From Coffea arabica (Eukaryota > Streptophyta > Magnoliopsida > Gentianales > Rubiaceae): a stretch of DNA of 64,000 nucleotides. The DNA lies in the NCBI RefSeq assembly GCF_036785885.1, contig NC_092320.1:16989557-17053556 (forward strand), read 5' to 3'. Of the stretch, positions 19,186 through 30,404 are shown one piece after another (the stretch's first letter is position 1; every line of letters starts with the position of its first letter). Both the position numbers and the translations under genes were made by a program. Below the pieces are notes generated by a model, which was not told where the DNA came from, searched no databases, and was given only the letters and a program-made list of their open reading frames with translations.

Positions 19186-20849
19186 CCAATCTTTCCGATT
19201 CGGGGGTTTGATATAAATTTAATTAGTCTTGTTTGAATTAAATTAAATTATGAAACTCTATGTTTTGGACTAATTGAATTGGGCTGGTATTAAATGAATT
19301 GTTAAATTAAATTAAATTTATAATGTTCATGTAAGCTTAAGTGGACTAATTGAATGCACTATCTAAACCTACCTGCTACTAGAGCTCAAGCTAGATGGAT
19401 TTTTAGACTTACAAGCCACCCAAATGCAAGAATGCTCCGAAGAATTTTCTTGAAGACTAAACACAATTTCAGTTGTGTTTGGATTGCATTTTCCATGGAT
19501 TTTTCATTGAAAAATTACTGTAGCGATTTGATGTATGTGAGGTAAAAAGGTAATAGGAAAATGTGTTCACGAAAAACAAGACCATTTTTCGATGGAAAAT
19601 AGCTATCCAAACGTTAACGTTTCTCAAGAGTTTTTCCCCTCAAATCATGATATCACCCATTTTCTACACACAAATTATAGGAATCATAAAATCATCTGTT
19701 TTGATCGAAGAACAAGTCTTTTTGACCCTTCAATTAAAGTATTTTAAAGAGAAGAATCAGGATATTGATTGAGATTAACTTTTTTTTATTTAAGAATTTT
19801 CAAAAATTATAATCTTTTTATTCTTTGATTTAATATATTTGATATTTGTACAAGCTATCTTGTCTTTTTATCTTAGGCAACGAAAGTTGTGCTACACACT
19901 CTAACTAATCACATTTCACTTGCTCTGGAGTCTGGAGTCTGGAAACCGGAATCAATCGACTAAGAAAGAAGCTGCGAAACATGTTAGTCAAACTGAAGTT
20001 TAGTTGCTGACCGTACATTGACCGTCCAAATTGCTACGTTCAAAACTAATATATATTGTTTTTTATAAAAGAAAAAAAAAAAAAGGTTAAACCTGTCTAG
20101 ACAGAATTAAGAAACAAGAAGGCATGTTATTCTCTCTTTCTCTATCTCTCATTCCCAGACATTTCTGTCTATCTTTCCCTAACTTGAAGTCAAGTTTGTA
20201 GTCGTAGATGTTACTAATTCATCAGGCTAAACTATTATTAATGTTACTCTTATAGTTCCCAGCAGCATACATGTTTTCTCTATCAGATAATGACATTAAT
20301 TTACTCCTTGTTTACAACATAAATTTGAAGCTACAGTCACTTTTCAGAAGAAATTGACAGAAAGTAAGGTCAGGGGCCAAATATAACATTTACATGCGAC
20401 CAAGACCTGTACATTGGTCCATTCAATCGAAATGCTATAAGCTGAAGGCAACTATACGGCTCATATCCATCAAGAAACATGAGAAAACACACAAGTAATA
20501 ATTTGCAGGGTTTCTTTCCCAGAAAAGCCATTAACCTGCAGATAAAGCAGGAATTCATGCGATCTTATTGTCTTTTATGGAAATCTTTGCATTTTTTATT
20601 TTTATTTTTATTTTTCCTATCACCTCTCTAAGACCTTAACAACGGGTAGGTTACTCGTCAAGCAACACAAGAGAGTGAGGGAAACTTAAACAGATTATTC
20701 AGGAGGACTAAAGACAAATTTTATTTAACAGTAAATAAAGAAAGATTCAAGGGACAAACAGCTACTGAAAAGATCAAACCACACTCAAAGTTGGAAATGG
20801 ACCAAAAAGGGTGTTACTAGCATTTGAGATGAGATGAATACACGGATAC
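19186..20849. other. Intergenic DNA between RLP relic and NLR; no gene recognised
   Basis: It contains a small MITE (19477-19612) and AT-rich DNA. Because the NLR at 20850-23777 is on the minus strand, the stretch adjoining 20850 is its 3' UTR or downstream region. Short open frames, such as 20370-20558 on the minus strand, show no family similarity. Confidence 0.4.
19477..19612. mobile_element. Small MITE
   Basis: The left end GTTTGGATTGCATTTTCCAT and the inverted right end GTTTGGATAGCTATTTTCCA match over about 25 bp, giving a 136-bp foldback element. The GTTTGGAT terminus is shared by abundant plant MITEs. No clear target duplication. Confidence 0.55.
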
Positions 20850-23777
20850 TCACTTATTCTGAATCTTTTGAACCTGCAGTATGCCATCGAGGTAAGTTTC
20901 TTTTATATGAGCTATCTTGGCTCTGTCCTTTTCTCCACAATCTACACTCAACTGCGGGCAATTGTCAATCTTCAGTTCCTCTAATTCATTGAGGCGATGC
21001 ATTCCTGCAGGCAGGGACCTTAGCCTGGGACATTCCGCAATTTGAATGCTTTCCAGTGCCGTAAGATTCTTCAGCCACTCAGGTAACTCCAGAAAGTTGG
21101 GACATCTGGCAATCCTCAGGTTTCTCAAGGTAAGAGCACTACCCTCAAGCCACCGAGGCAAAACAACCAACTTTGGTAGTCCGTCAATAACAAATGACTT
21201 GAGGTTCTCGAAGCATTGAACATCTTTGGAACTCAATTCTGGTAGTCCTCCAATAACAAGTGATCGCACCATCTTAATCCCTTCTATATCTTGCCATTCA
21301 AACAAAGTGAGCTCGTCACAATCAATAATGTAAAGGTTTTCCAGAGCAGTGAGGTACTTCATGCTACTTGGAAGGAAGGTCAATTTTGGGCAATCGACTA
21401 TAGTCAGTGTTCGAAGATTCCTAAGATGTTTTAGTTCATCAGATAAGGAAACCAGATTCTTACAGCTATATAGGGATAATGACCGAAGAGAGGACAAGCA
21501 TCCAACACTTTTATCTGGAAAAGATTCTTGTTTGGTGGTTAGATATAGATGCCTCAGGCTGATCAAGTCTTCTGCATCTTTGGGTAACTCCGTTAGTTGT
21601 GTACAAAGAGCTGCTCGTAATATGAGCAAGCAATGTAACTTGCCAATGGAATTTGGTACAGTTTGAATACTGCAATTTGAACTAAGATCAAAATACTTCA
21701 AACGCTTCAACTCGCCAATGGAACTTGGCAACATCTCAAAAGATGAGTGACTTAAATCTAGTGTTCGCAGATGCATGAATCTTGAAACACAGTTATCAAC
21801 AAAAGATGTACTAGTTGGCCCCACTTCATCAACCGGAAAAAAGATGGTCCTCAGACCATGATTTTGAAGTAGGGAAATTGGTAACTGCTTCCCCGACTCA
21901 TCATAATCAGAGAATGCTACATGTTTCACCTCTTCTGGAATGTTCTGTGTATGGGCATAAACAGTTGAACACTCAGACCCTGCCACTGACAGCAGAAAAT
22001 CATGCACAGTGTCATTCATTTTGCACATTGAGCTGAAAAATAGGCCATTTTCCTCGATATCCTGAAAGAAAGATTTGAAGGACAACTGATTAAAATACTC
22101 CAAACCTATCTCTTCAGGTTCTTCAAAATGAGTAGACGTGTGAATAAGCCCTTGAGATATCCATAGCTGAATCAGTTTATCTATCTCAATCTCACAACCC
22201 TTCGGAAATATTGAGCAATAGGCAAGACAAGCTTTTAGATAGGATGGCAACTTTTCATAGCTCAATTTCAATACTGGAAACATTTTGCCATTCTCTTGCG
22301 AGTCCCATACAGAATGATCTCTGATGCCCGTCCACTCAATTTCTCTAATTCTCCCACGCAATGAACTCCCTAAAAGAATCACACCCAAGGGAACTCCTTC
22401 ACACTTCTGCACTATATCAGCCCCAATCCTCACAAGATTTGGATACTTTTCCTTTTGTCCTTCTTCAAAAGCCATTTTCAAGAACAATGACAAACAATCA
22501 TCATTTGCCAGCCTTTCTACACAATAAATGGGCATTGTCCCAATTGCTGATGCAACTGATTCATCACGAGTCATCACAACAATCTTACTTCCCTTAGCAC
22601 CAGCCACCAGAAAATCCTTCAACTGATTCCACTTCCCTTCATACTCGTTCCACACACCATCCAGAACAAGCAAATAAACCTTTTTGCGCAGAATGTCCCC
22701 AACCTTCTCGTAATTCCTAAATGGCATTCTTTTGTTTGCTGTAGCAGATTGAATAATTCTCTCAACCACTTTCCTCACACTAAAGCAAGGTGAAAGGTTT
22801 ACCCAAATCCTCAGCTGAAAATGCTTTACTACCCTCTCATCGTTGTACACCAATTTCACAAGAGTACTTTTTCCTATCCCACCTACTCCAACAATTGGCA
22901 AAATGGAAAGAATCCCTTCATTGCTCCATTCGAGCAGAGCTTCCACAATCCTGTCTTTGTCATTCTGTCTAATATCCCTATCCGGCAATATAAATTTTCT
23001 ACGTTTTTTAACTATTTCTGACGAGTAAGCTGCACCACTTGCACCCACACTTCCACACACACTTGATGCCACCGATGAATGAAAAGCAGCACTTTGGGAC
23101 AGAGCACATGGGGGCGGCTGGAAGAAGTAAGCTGGACCACTTGCACCCACACTTCCATCCACACTTGATGCCACCCATGAATGAAAAGAAGCACCGCCAC
23201 CACAAGGAGGAGATACAGAAACAAGATCGAACCCACCATATAGGGGCGACTCTGACAAGTAAGCTGCACCACTTGCACCCACACTTCCACACACACTTGA
23301 TGCCACCGATGAATCAAAAGCAGCACCACCACACCTAGGAGGAGATAAAGAAACAAGATGGAACCCACCATATAGGGGGTCGCCAGCATTTCTGGGCTTA
23401 CCATACATATCAATTTTGTGCAATCTATTTCCTAACCTTTGCATTTCATATCCCATTTTAACTCGAAACGCGAAAGAACGTATCTTATAGAAGATATGCC
23501 TGACCTGAAGAAGTTTTCTATGATGATTTTGCTGTTGCTGGGATTTCAAGGTGTAGAATCCGCACTCGTCAAAGATATCTTCGGCATCGTACAAAATGTC
23601 TCTCAGCATCTTTGCTGCTTTGTCGTTGTCTTCTCCGAAGCATTTGCTCCTTATGGTCACGACGGATTCTTGAAGCTTCTTCAGCTCATCATCCAAATTC
23701 CATTTCAGTGCGATGTCACGAACCGAAGATGATGAGAATTTGTCCTGAAATATGTCTGAAAGAGCAACTATATCCAT
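20850..23777 (-). CDS. CC-NB-LRR immune receptor with repeat-expanded linker
   Basis: A single exon of 975 aa. An N-terminal Rx-type coiled coil (1-126) contains ILYDAEDIFDE. A Gly/Ser-rich repeat linker follows (134-255), then NB-ARC (about 256-590) and LRRs (about 640-960). The P-loop is GGIGKST at about 299-305. Kinase 2 reads LLVLDGVWN (about 369-377), with Gly replacing the second Asp. RNBS-B is GSKIVVMTR, GLPL reads GVPLGV, RNBS-D is AYCSIFPKG and the MHD position reads MND (587-589). CNL proteins act as intracellular sensors or helpers for pathogen effectors, switching by nucleotide exchange. The frame is open throughout and there are no stops. The non-consensus catalytic motifs make normal ATP-switch behaviour uncertain. 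The nearest relative in the window is 50704-53250, with a shared NDDCLSLF-type block and GVPL region. The start Met begins MDIVALSDIF, typical of the family. Confidence 0.9.
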   Translation of the reverse strand: MDIVALSDIFQDKFSSSSVRDIALKWNLDDELKKLQESVVTIRSKCFGEDNDKAAKMLRDILYDAEDIFDECGFYTLKSQQQQNHHRKLLQVRHIFYKIRSFAFRVKMGYEMQRLGNRLHKIDMYGKPRNAGDPLYGGFHLVSLSPPRCGGAAFDSSVASSVCGSVGASGAAYLSESPLYGGFDLVSVSPPCGGGASFHSWVASSVDGSVGASGPAYFFQPPPCALSQSAAFHSSVASSVCGSVGASGAAYSSEIVKKRRKFILPDRDIRQNDKDRIVEALLEWSNEGILSILPIVGVGGIGKSTLVKLVYNDERVVKHFQLRIWVNLSPCFSVRKVVERIIQSATANKRMPFRNYEKVGDILRKKVYLLVLDGVWNEYEGKWNQLKDFLVAGAKGSKIVVMTRDESVASAIGTMPIYCVERLANDDCLSLFLKMAFEEGQKEKYPNLVRIGADIVQKCEGVPLGVILLGSSLRGRIREIEWTGIRDHSVWDSQENGKMFPVLKLSYEKLPSYLKACLAYCSIFPKGCEIEIDKLIQLWISQGLIHTSTHFEEPEEIGLEYFNQLSFKSFFQDIEENGLFFSSMCKMNDTVHDFLLSVAGSECSTVYAHTQNIPEEVKHVAFSDYDESGKQLPISLLQNHGLRTIFFPVDEVGPTSTSFVDNCVSRFMHLRTLDLSHSSFEMLPSSIGELKRLKYFDLSSNCSIQTVPNSIGKLHCLLILRAALCTQLTELPKDAEDLISLRHLYLTTKQESFPDKSVGCLSSLRSLSLYSCKNLVSLSDELKHLRNLRTLTIVDCPKLTFLPSSMKYLTALENLYIIDCDELTLFEWQDIEGIKMVRSLVIGGLPELSSKDVQCFENLKSFVIDGLPKLVVLPRWLEGSALTLRNLRIARCPNFLELPEWLKNLTALESIQIAECPRLRSLPAGMHRLNELEELKIDNCPQLSVDCGEKDRAKIAHIKETYLDGILQVQKIQNK
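23013..23378 (-). repeat. In-frame tandem repeat in the NLR linker (44+44+34 residues)
   Basis: Codons 134-255 contain three copies. Copies 1 and 2 start PLYGGF.LVS.SPP and run through GGA.F.S.VASSV.GSVGASG.AY. Copy 3 lacks about 10 residues at its start. The nucleotide anchor GCTGCACCACTTGCACCCAC and its close variant recur at 23029, 23131 and 23263, spacings of 102 and 132 bp. The repeat is rich in Gly, Ser, Ala and Val with conserved Cys, lacks charged residues and is absent from the sister NLR. Confidence 0.92.
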
Positions 23778-24524
23778 GTTATTGGATGATGGAGAGGGTT
23801 GGAGACTTGGAACAGATATACTTTGCGAGTAAAAGCAGATGAATTATGAAAGGCGATAAGGTGAGATCTTATAGTAGGTTAGGAAGAGGAAGCGGAGAAG
23901 AAGATGATTGCTTCAGGGGTTGACTTGAGAAGACTTTGAGTAAAAAGCTTTTCCTTTTTTTTTTTCTTTTTCCTTTTTGGAGATTTGGTTGAAAAGTTTT
24001 ATTTTTTTATTTTACTTAAACGAACTTTTTCTTACAAAGGGGAAGGCGAGCGGTGGAGTCAAGTAGTCAACGACGTACCCTAGTAGTAGTAGATACACAT
24101 TTTTATTTGTTTCCTAGCAAGGGGTGTAAAAGAAATTAAAATTTGTTTTCCTAAAAAAAGAAAGTGAAAATTTGTTTAATTACTCCCTCCGTCCCATTCA
24201 TTTGGTTATGTTTGGGGAATCCAACTTTTTAAGAATAGTGATTTGATTGTGATGTTTGTGCTTCTCTTTTCAATTTTACCCCTCAAATTCAAATTTTAAA
24301 TTAGAATGTATGATTAAAAAGAAGGGTTATATTGAAAAGAGAGTGTAAAAGTAATTTTGACTTTTCTAACATGACAATTGTTTTAAGACATTCTAAAATG
24401 GAAAGCATAACCAAATGAATGGGGCAGAGGGAGTATTTTTAATAGCTTGAAATTGTGTTTAAAACATCAAGTCAAACTAAAGTCTGACGAGGTAAATAGT
24501 CTAAACTGTTTGCATACAAATTCT
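23778..24524 (-). promoter_or_regulatory. 5' flank of the repeat-linker NLR, with a Stowaway MITE
   Basis: No gene is seen. This is the upstream side of the minus-strand NLR. A Stowaway-like MITE at 24183-24433 begins about 400 bp from the start codon. No TATA box is convincing in the first 200 bp. Confidence 0.4.
24183..24433. mobile_element. Stowaway-like MITE (Tc1/mariner)
   Basis: 251 bp. The left end CTCCCTCCGTCCCATTCATT and the inverted right end CTCCCTCTGCCCCATTCATT are near-identical TIRs extending through TTGGTTATG. It is flanked by TA on both sides (24181-24182 and 24434-24435). The CTCCCTCCGTCCC terminus and TA duplication are diagnostic of plant Stowaway/mariner MITEs. Confidence 0.92.
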
Positions 24525-24982
24525 GATCATTTCAGAAACTTCCTTTAAGATTTTTTATAATTATGCTTAAATACTCTCTAATATTAAAAATTACACTCCC
24601 CTCCCCTTGAATGACATATTTGATAACTATTTTAGTGTCTGTCAGTAAAAGCTTTCTTAAAATTTGAGAAAAAGTGCTAAAACATAATTTTGTACCAAAT
24701 TTGCTCTCACTGTAAATAAGAGGAAACGTGTACCACTTTTTTATGAAATTAACAAAAGAAAAAAACTGTAAAATAAGTACAATAATAGGCTTAAAAAGCA
24801 TAAGCAACAATATTTGCCAATATGTTAAGTTATAAAATTTAAGTGCATACTAAGCAATTCAAGCCACAAAAGAACCATCTCAACAATTTCAAAGTTGATC
24901 AGGACTAAACACTCTGCACATGTAGAGTGTTCAATGCAAAAAAGAACTACTAGGTATGCTAAGCAATCCACAAAACCCAAAA

Positions 24983-26287
24983 GGGAATTTAGCCATTTTC
25001 GTCCTTAAACTTTTACACTAAAATCAATTTCGTCCTTTATGATTTTTTTTAACCAATTTAGTCCTTCGACTATTTTAAAGTCTCCAATGTAGGATTTTTG
25101 TGGCGGCGACACCACATTTTATATATTCTGTACAACCGGTGATGGTATATCTGTCATTTTAAATTAAATTCTTTAATTTATACGGACTTCTTCTTCTCCA
25201 ATGGAAATCTCATCCCATTCATCAGAAATTCACACAAACTCTCTCTCACACACACTCAAATCATGAAACAAAATTCACAAAAGAAAAAACAAAAAATCAA
25301 GAACTGAGTAATGTCGTACATCTACTTATTAGTGCGACTGACAATTGGGTTCGCAGGGAGAAGGGCACTGAAGAACCAGAGTGTTAGCGGCCAAGTTTTC
25401 AAAAACAAGACCAACTCATGGAGATCGAATTTCCACGCATTTTCTCTTTCCGTCCCCCGTTTTTGGGTTTTGGTGTTTGGGGGGGGTACGCTTCTCGCTT
25501 CTGCTTGAACAGCTAATCTGGGATTTAAGTTTTACAGTGTTTGTTTTCTCTTTAACTTCATATTATGTTGCATTGAAATAATTGGACGGTTTGGGAAATG
25601 CTGAGACCGTTAAACCATGTTTGTTCAAAGGCTCTATTTGATTATCTAGACTGTGCTGAACAATCTTTTGCACATCAGTCTGATTCCAAACACCTTTAAT
25701 ATTTTGACTACTATTAAGGGAAAACAAATCAATTACTTCAACTTCCTGGAAATGATAGTACTTTTTGCCATCTGGGCATGCATGTAGTTACCTGTTTTGT
25801 TTCTTTTAGTTTCCCAGTTTTTTGATAGTACCTTTTGCCAATTCACTACACCTGGAAATGATTGGGTTGGAGTCGATTCTGTAATTGGTAGTCATACAGG
25901 GGTGAGAAGTATTAAGCCTCATTTTGATGATAACTATCAATTTGACGTAAAGTAGAAAGTCTTCAATTTTCTTAGCGTGGACTGAAGAACATATATATAT
26001 ATATATATATGAAGTGAGAGTTTGTGCGAATTTTTGGTGAATGGGATGAGATTTCCATTGGAGAAGAAGAACTATGGTCAAAGGTTCGTTTAAATTAAAG
26101 AAATCTAATTAAAATGACTGATATACCCATCACCGGATACAGAATATGTAAAATGTAGTGTCGCCGCCGCAAAAGTCCTACATTGGAGACTTCAAAATAG
26201 TCGAAGGACTAAATTGGTTTAAAAAAATCATAAAGGATGAAATTGGTTTTAGTGTAAAAGTTTAGGGACGAAAATGGCGAATTTCCC
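24983..26287. mobile_element. MULE-type element with long TIRs and 9-bp TSD
   Basis: 1305 bp, flanked by perfect 9-bp repeats AACCCAAAA (24974-24982 and 26288-26296). The TIRs are about 250 bp long: the left starts GGGAATTTAGCCATTTTCGT, and the right ends as its near-complement in GGCGAATTTCCC. They share blocks such as GTAGGACTTTTG/GTAGGATTTTTG and the ATCTCATCCCATTC stretch. The interior (about 25260-26030) contains a (TA)n run at 25989 and short open frames that I cannot assign. It encodes no transposase. Long TIRs with a 9-bp TSD fit a non-autonomous MULE, possibly a Pack-MULE. Confidence 0.9.
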
Positions 26288-26296
26288 AACCCAAAA

Positions 26297-27263
26297 ACAC
26301 CATCTCAAACTACTTGTCCAGATAGTGAGGATTGCCTAGCCTATGGGACCATGCACTAACAATGTTTATACCTATTTCTGATACACAAAACATTCAGAGG
26401 AGGCAATTGAATTGCCATAGAGCAACACATTGCAACACCCTATTCAAAATATGCCTACACTACTACATAACTTGGTAATTACAATCCTATATTTAATTAG
26501 ATCAAACATGTTGCAGATTCATCAAAACCTTATGTTGAACCTGCTACTAACATTCTGTGCATCAATAGTCGCTTCAACAGTGGCTTCTACATGTATCTTT
26601 CCAAGCAGGTTCCACTCTTCTCTGTGCTCTAGATTCTGCTGGTCTCTCTCTATAGAGTGCCAAAAGATAGCCATACAGTTATACTATTAACATCCCACAG
26701 AATTGTGTTAACCAGTACCAATTTGTATGTGAAGACAACAGATGAAGATTATTAGAATAATACCTTTTTAATACCACTTGAAGTAGCTTGAATTTGAAGT
26801 TGAACATTGGTAGCACTGGCTTGAATTTGAACACCAATATGATCCTCAGTAGAAACAGCACTTGTATTTACCTGAGTTTATGCAGATGACTAGGATTTCT
26901 TGACATTAAAAAGTAATCTAACAAATATCACTCGTGATAGGATATACCAGAGTTAGGATGCTAGTATTACCGCCTTGGCTAGAGAAAACAATAGGAACAT
27001 TTCCCTCAGTATGATCCTTAGTACAACAAATGAAGTGTGACAATATCAGCCTTGCAATCAGAGACTCGTAAACAAAAATGTAAGTCAAATGCATATCCAA
27101 ATGTCTTACCCAGAGTACAGTACTAGATAAACCTCTATTAGCTAAACCTTACCTGGTTTGCCTCTTGTTTGAGCATTCTGGACAAATGAAATTAGTTGCA
27201 ATATCACCTTATAACAAGTAAGTTAGTAACAAAGTTCAAATGGAATCACAGCATATATACTGG
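26297..27263. other. Interior of the outer MULE, 3' of the transposase; no gene recognised
   Basis: AT-rich sequence between the inner MULE-type element and the transposase C-terminus. On the minus strand it would be 3' UTR or non-coding MULE sequence. No domain is seen in any frame. Confidence 0.4.
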
Positions 27264-28540
27264 CTAAATGAATACCTTATTGCCGGCTTTATTACCCCCA
27301 CTTTTTGCTCTAACAGGAGCTCTTTTCCAAGCTCTTTTGTTGTAAAATTTACAAAAAGAGCACCTAAATGCAGATTTGACTGTCTGAGTTGATGAAGTTT
27401 CTTCATCTGCTTCCCTTCTCTTATTCTTCTTTGGTCTCCCTAGTGCCCTTCTCAATGGAGGAAGTAACAGTGTAATAGGCATCACCTCTGGCATATCAAG
27501 CCAATTTCTCTCGTTTGGAATTGGCATTATGAGTAAGTCTTATGGCATATGTCAATTGTGAAGGCAGGATCACAGTAATGCTCAAGCTTCTCCCCTTCTA
27601 TATATAATAGCCAATGCAATGCAACATGCTTACATGGTAATTCTGAAATTTAAAATGCCCCACATTCACACTTCCTTTCTGATAGGTTGGCTATATATGT
27701 CTTGTCAAAATCTATAACCTCAAACAATGTCTTACTTGCCATCGACAGTTCACACTATCTTGATTTTTCAGCTATGTCTTTCAATTTTTGTACAATATTA
27801 GGCAGCACATTAGTAGTGGATGTGCAAGTCTTTTGAAACCTTTTGTGCAGTTTCTTCATGATTTTCCTCCCCAACCCTTCAAGCATAGTAAGTATAGGCA
27901 TTTGCCTAAGATCATCAAGCCAAGCATTGAATGATTCAGTGAAATTATTTGTCACATGATCATTCTTAATAGTCACAGAAAATGAATGTCCTGCCCAAAC
28001 TGTGATTGGTATCTTTGTCAAGTATTTCCAAGCCTATATTTATATCCTTAATTCGTTGCATTGCCTCTTTGTGACCAGATTCATCATAGCTCTTAGCTGC
28101 TTGCCAAAAGTAACTTCCTAACAGCAGTCCTGGGAATAATTGCTTGAAATTGCTGTAGGCATGCCTACCGCAACATTTGGTATCACTTCTTCATAAGCCA
28201 AGTTCAAACCCTGCATGTTCATAGTTTAATTACCAATCACATAATATGAGTACTAAAGTATTAAAATACAGAATTGTAATAGTTAGCAGAAACTGAAACC
28301 CTACCTTTTGTCTATCGCTCATGAATGTCAGAAGCAACTGGTTATCAAATGGCCCAAAATATTCCTAAAAAAAAAAAAGAAAGAATCACGTCCAAGTCTC
28401 TTTATTTTCACATTCAACCACAACAAAAGTAAGTGGGAATATACTGTTATTCCCCTCCAAAGCAACAACAATGATTAAGATTTCTCCATAGGGTCCTTTA
28501 AGAAAGCATTCGTCAAAGCCAAAAAAATGGCCTGCATCCA
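27264..28540 (-). pseudogene. MULE transposase, C-terminal half (DDE core, SWIM finger)
   Basis: Reading the minus strand from 28540 gives GFDECFLKGPYGE, the block holding the first catalytic Asp of plant MuDR transposases, and then a GNNSIFP segment. Next comes NNFTESFNAWLDDLRQMPI (within 27755-28021). A SWIM-type finger follows (CECGAF...CKHVALHWL, near 27640-27700). The C-terminal basic block is LRRALGRPKKNKRREADEE (27264-27527). Stops and frameshifts between these blocks show it is dead. The part upstream of the DDE block continues at 45615, beyond the Gypsy insertion. Confidence 0.82.
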
Positions 28541-28544
28541 CTTA

Positions 28545-30315
28545 TGATAGGATGCGATTTTATTATTTATTTTATTATTAATTTTCCCTATTACCTGACT
28601 CGATGTGGATTAATTGTTGGATTCTATTCACTTTTAGTATTTGACGTTTATTTCAGGGAGTAGAATAAAAATATGATAACAAGTACCAATTTGATAGAAA
28701 AGGAGAGCAAGTAGCAGCGCTTGTCCCAGGGGCAATTTTGGAAAAGAGAAAAATCTTTGGGCCCTTTCTTTTGGGCATGGGCTGAACCGAAGAAGGGTTT
28801 GTTCCTTTCTTGGCTGGAGAGCCGTGGCAGAAGGCAGGAGAGAAGCATGAGATAAAAACCAAAAAGAAGACGGCAGAGAAAAGGACGGCTGATTTTATTC
28901 TTAGTCTTTCGTCCTGTAGCTTAGACTCACTTTTTGACTTTTCTTCTTAGCCCTTTGTGGGCATTCTCACGGTTGTGAGAAAAACAATGAGGAGTACTAG
29001 CTTAGCATTTCATTAACTTCTTCCTTTAGAATTCCTTTTGCTTGTTCTCACGCATGTCAGGAGATTGGAGGCTATCCTCTTTGACTTTTCCTCCTTGTAC
29101 CTTTCGAGTGGCGTTGCTCTGCGGATGCTAGGAACAATAAAGAGATTCAATTGTTACCTGTGACTTTCATTTGCTCTCTAATTGTTCGACGAATTGCGGC
29201 TTCCTGAAATGCAAACAATGGTCGTGACTTTTGCTGAAATTTCCCGTGGACTTAGGTCACCAGATATAAACTAATTTTCTCATTCTAGTCAAGAAACGAC
29301 GGATGCTTTGGGTTGCCTAAAAATTGTGAGATCGATTTAATTTAATCTTTCCCTTTTATTTATTGGTATTCGCATATTCCTTGATTGCTATGTTTATGGT
29401 TATTTAATTAATTGGTTGTCTTGGATCCGGATAATTAATTGATTGGGTAATCTACTGTCAATTGGGGCGTTAAATCCGTAATTGTTTTATTGCCCTGAAT
29501 TAGTGACAACTGGCATGATTGAATTTGTGTCAGGGGAACACGCAGGCTAACCTAAAATAACCCTGGTAGTGTGCTATTTGGTTAGAATAGGGCTCCTCTA
29601 ATACGTAAGGCAATTAGGAAATTAAATCTTACGGGCGTACCTAAGATTATTTCCTAATTAGAGTAGTGATTAACGGGCGTACCTTAATCACCGGTACAAT
29701 AAGGAGGGGTTGACTGCCATCGCTTATTTGGTAGTTATAACCTATTTATTGATGAATAATTGGAATTGCCCTTACTTCGATGATCAATTAGGTGAACCAT
29801 TGCTGAAGTTATTTCTTGGCTAGATCTTTAATTAATATTACCTTGATTTTAGTGAATTGCCATTTGATTTTTAATTGCCTACTTTATTTTATTTTTAATT
29901 ATTTTCTTGTTTTAATTGATTCAGGCCTTTAATTATTGCTACTCTAAATTCAGTGAATTATTGTTTAATTTCTAGTTAGTTATTTATTTTTGCTTTCTTA
30001 TTTGAATTTATTTGATTGTCGTCGTTTCTACAAAATCACCCCCTGTGTTACTTTGGATTTCGTAAGAAACAAATATACCCAATCCCTGTGGATACGACCC
30101 TACTTGCCCTGTCAACAAATTCATAATTATTTGTGAAAAGAAATAATCATTCCATTCGGGTATATCGGATCAAACAAACTCTTCGGAAATAGGGTAAATC
30201 AAGTAACCCATTGCACACCTAAAGTCCCTACTCCAGTACTTGGAATTGAGTTTTGGTCATTTTAACTGGCAATTAAGTTTAATTTTATTATTGTACAAGT
30301 ATCGACACCCTGTCA
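28545..30315 (+). repeat. 5' LTR of the Athila-type element
   Basis: 1771 bp, starting TGATAGGATG and ending CACCCTGTCA. It is homologous end to end with 43869-45609. It carries 30 bp (about 28729-28758, CCAGGGGCAATTTTGGAAAA and onward) that are missing from the 3' LTR. Short open frames inside it are not genes. Confidence 0.93.
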
Positions 30316-30316
30316 A

Positions 30317-30334
30317 TTTTTAGCGCCATTGCCG
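30317..30334 (+). other. Primer binding site, tRNA-Asp type
   Basis: Just inside the 5' LTR, TAGCGCCATTGCCGGGAA matches the complement of the plant tRNA-Asp 3' end (TGGCGCCGTTGCCGGGAA) at 16 of 18 positions. It would prime minus-strand DNA synthesis. The tRNA sequence is recalled knowledge. Confidence 0.7.
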
Positions 30335-30404
30335 GGAACTGGCGTTATTATTTGTTTCTTTTTAAATTCATTTTTGTTCTAATTTTTTGGTATTTTTCTA
30401 GTGT

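Noticed and set aside
23039-23338. His/Met-rich plus-strand frame resembling a metal-binding repeat protein
   Set aside because: It is the antisense of the in-frame tandem repeat in the minus-strand NLR. The periodicity is inherited from that repeat.
25989-26010. (TA)n run as a functional site
   Set aside because: A plain microsatellite inside a non-autonomous transposon, with no sign of function.
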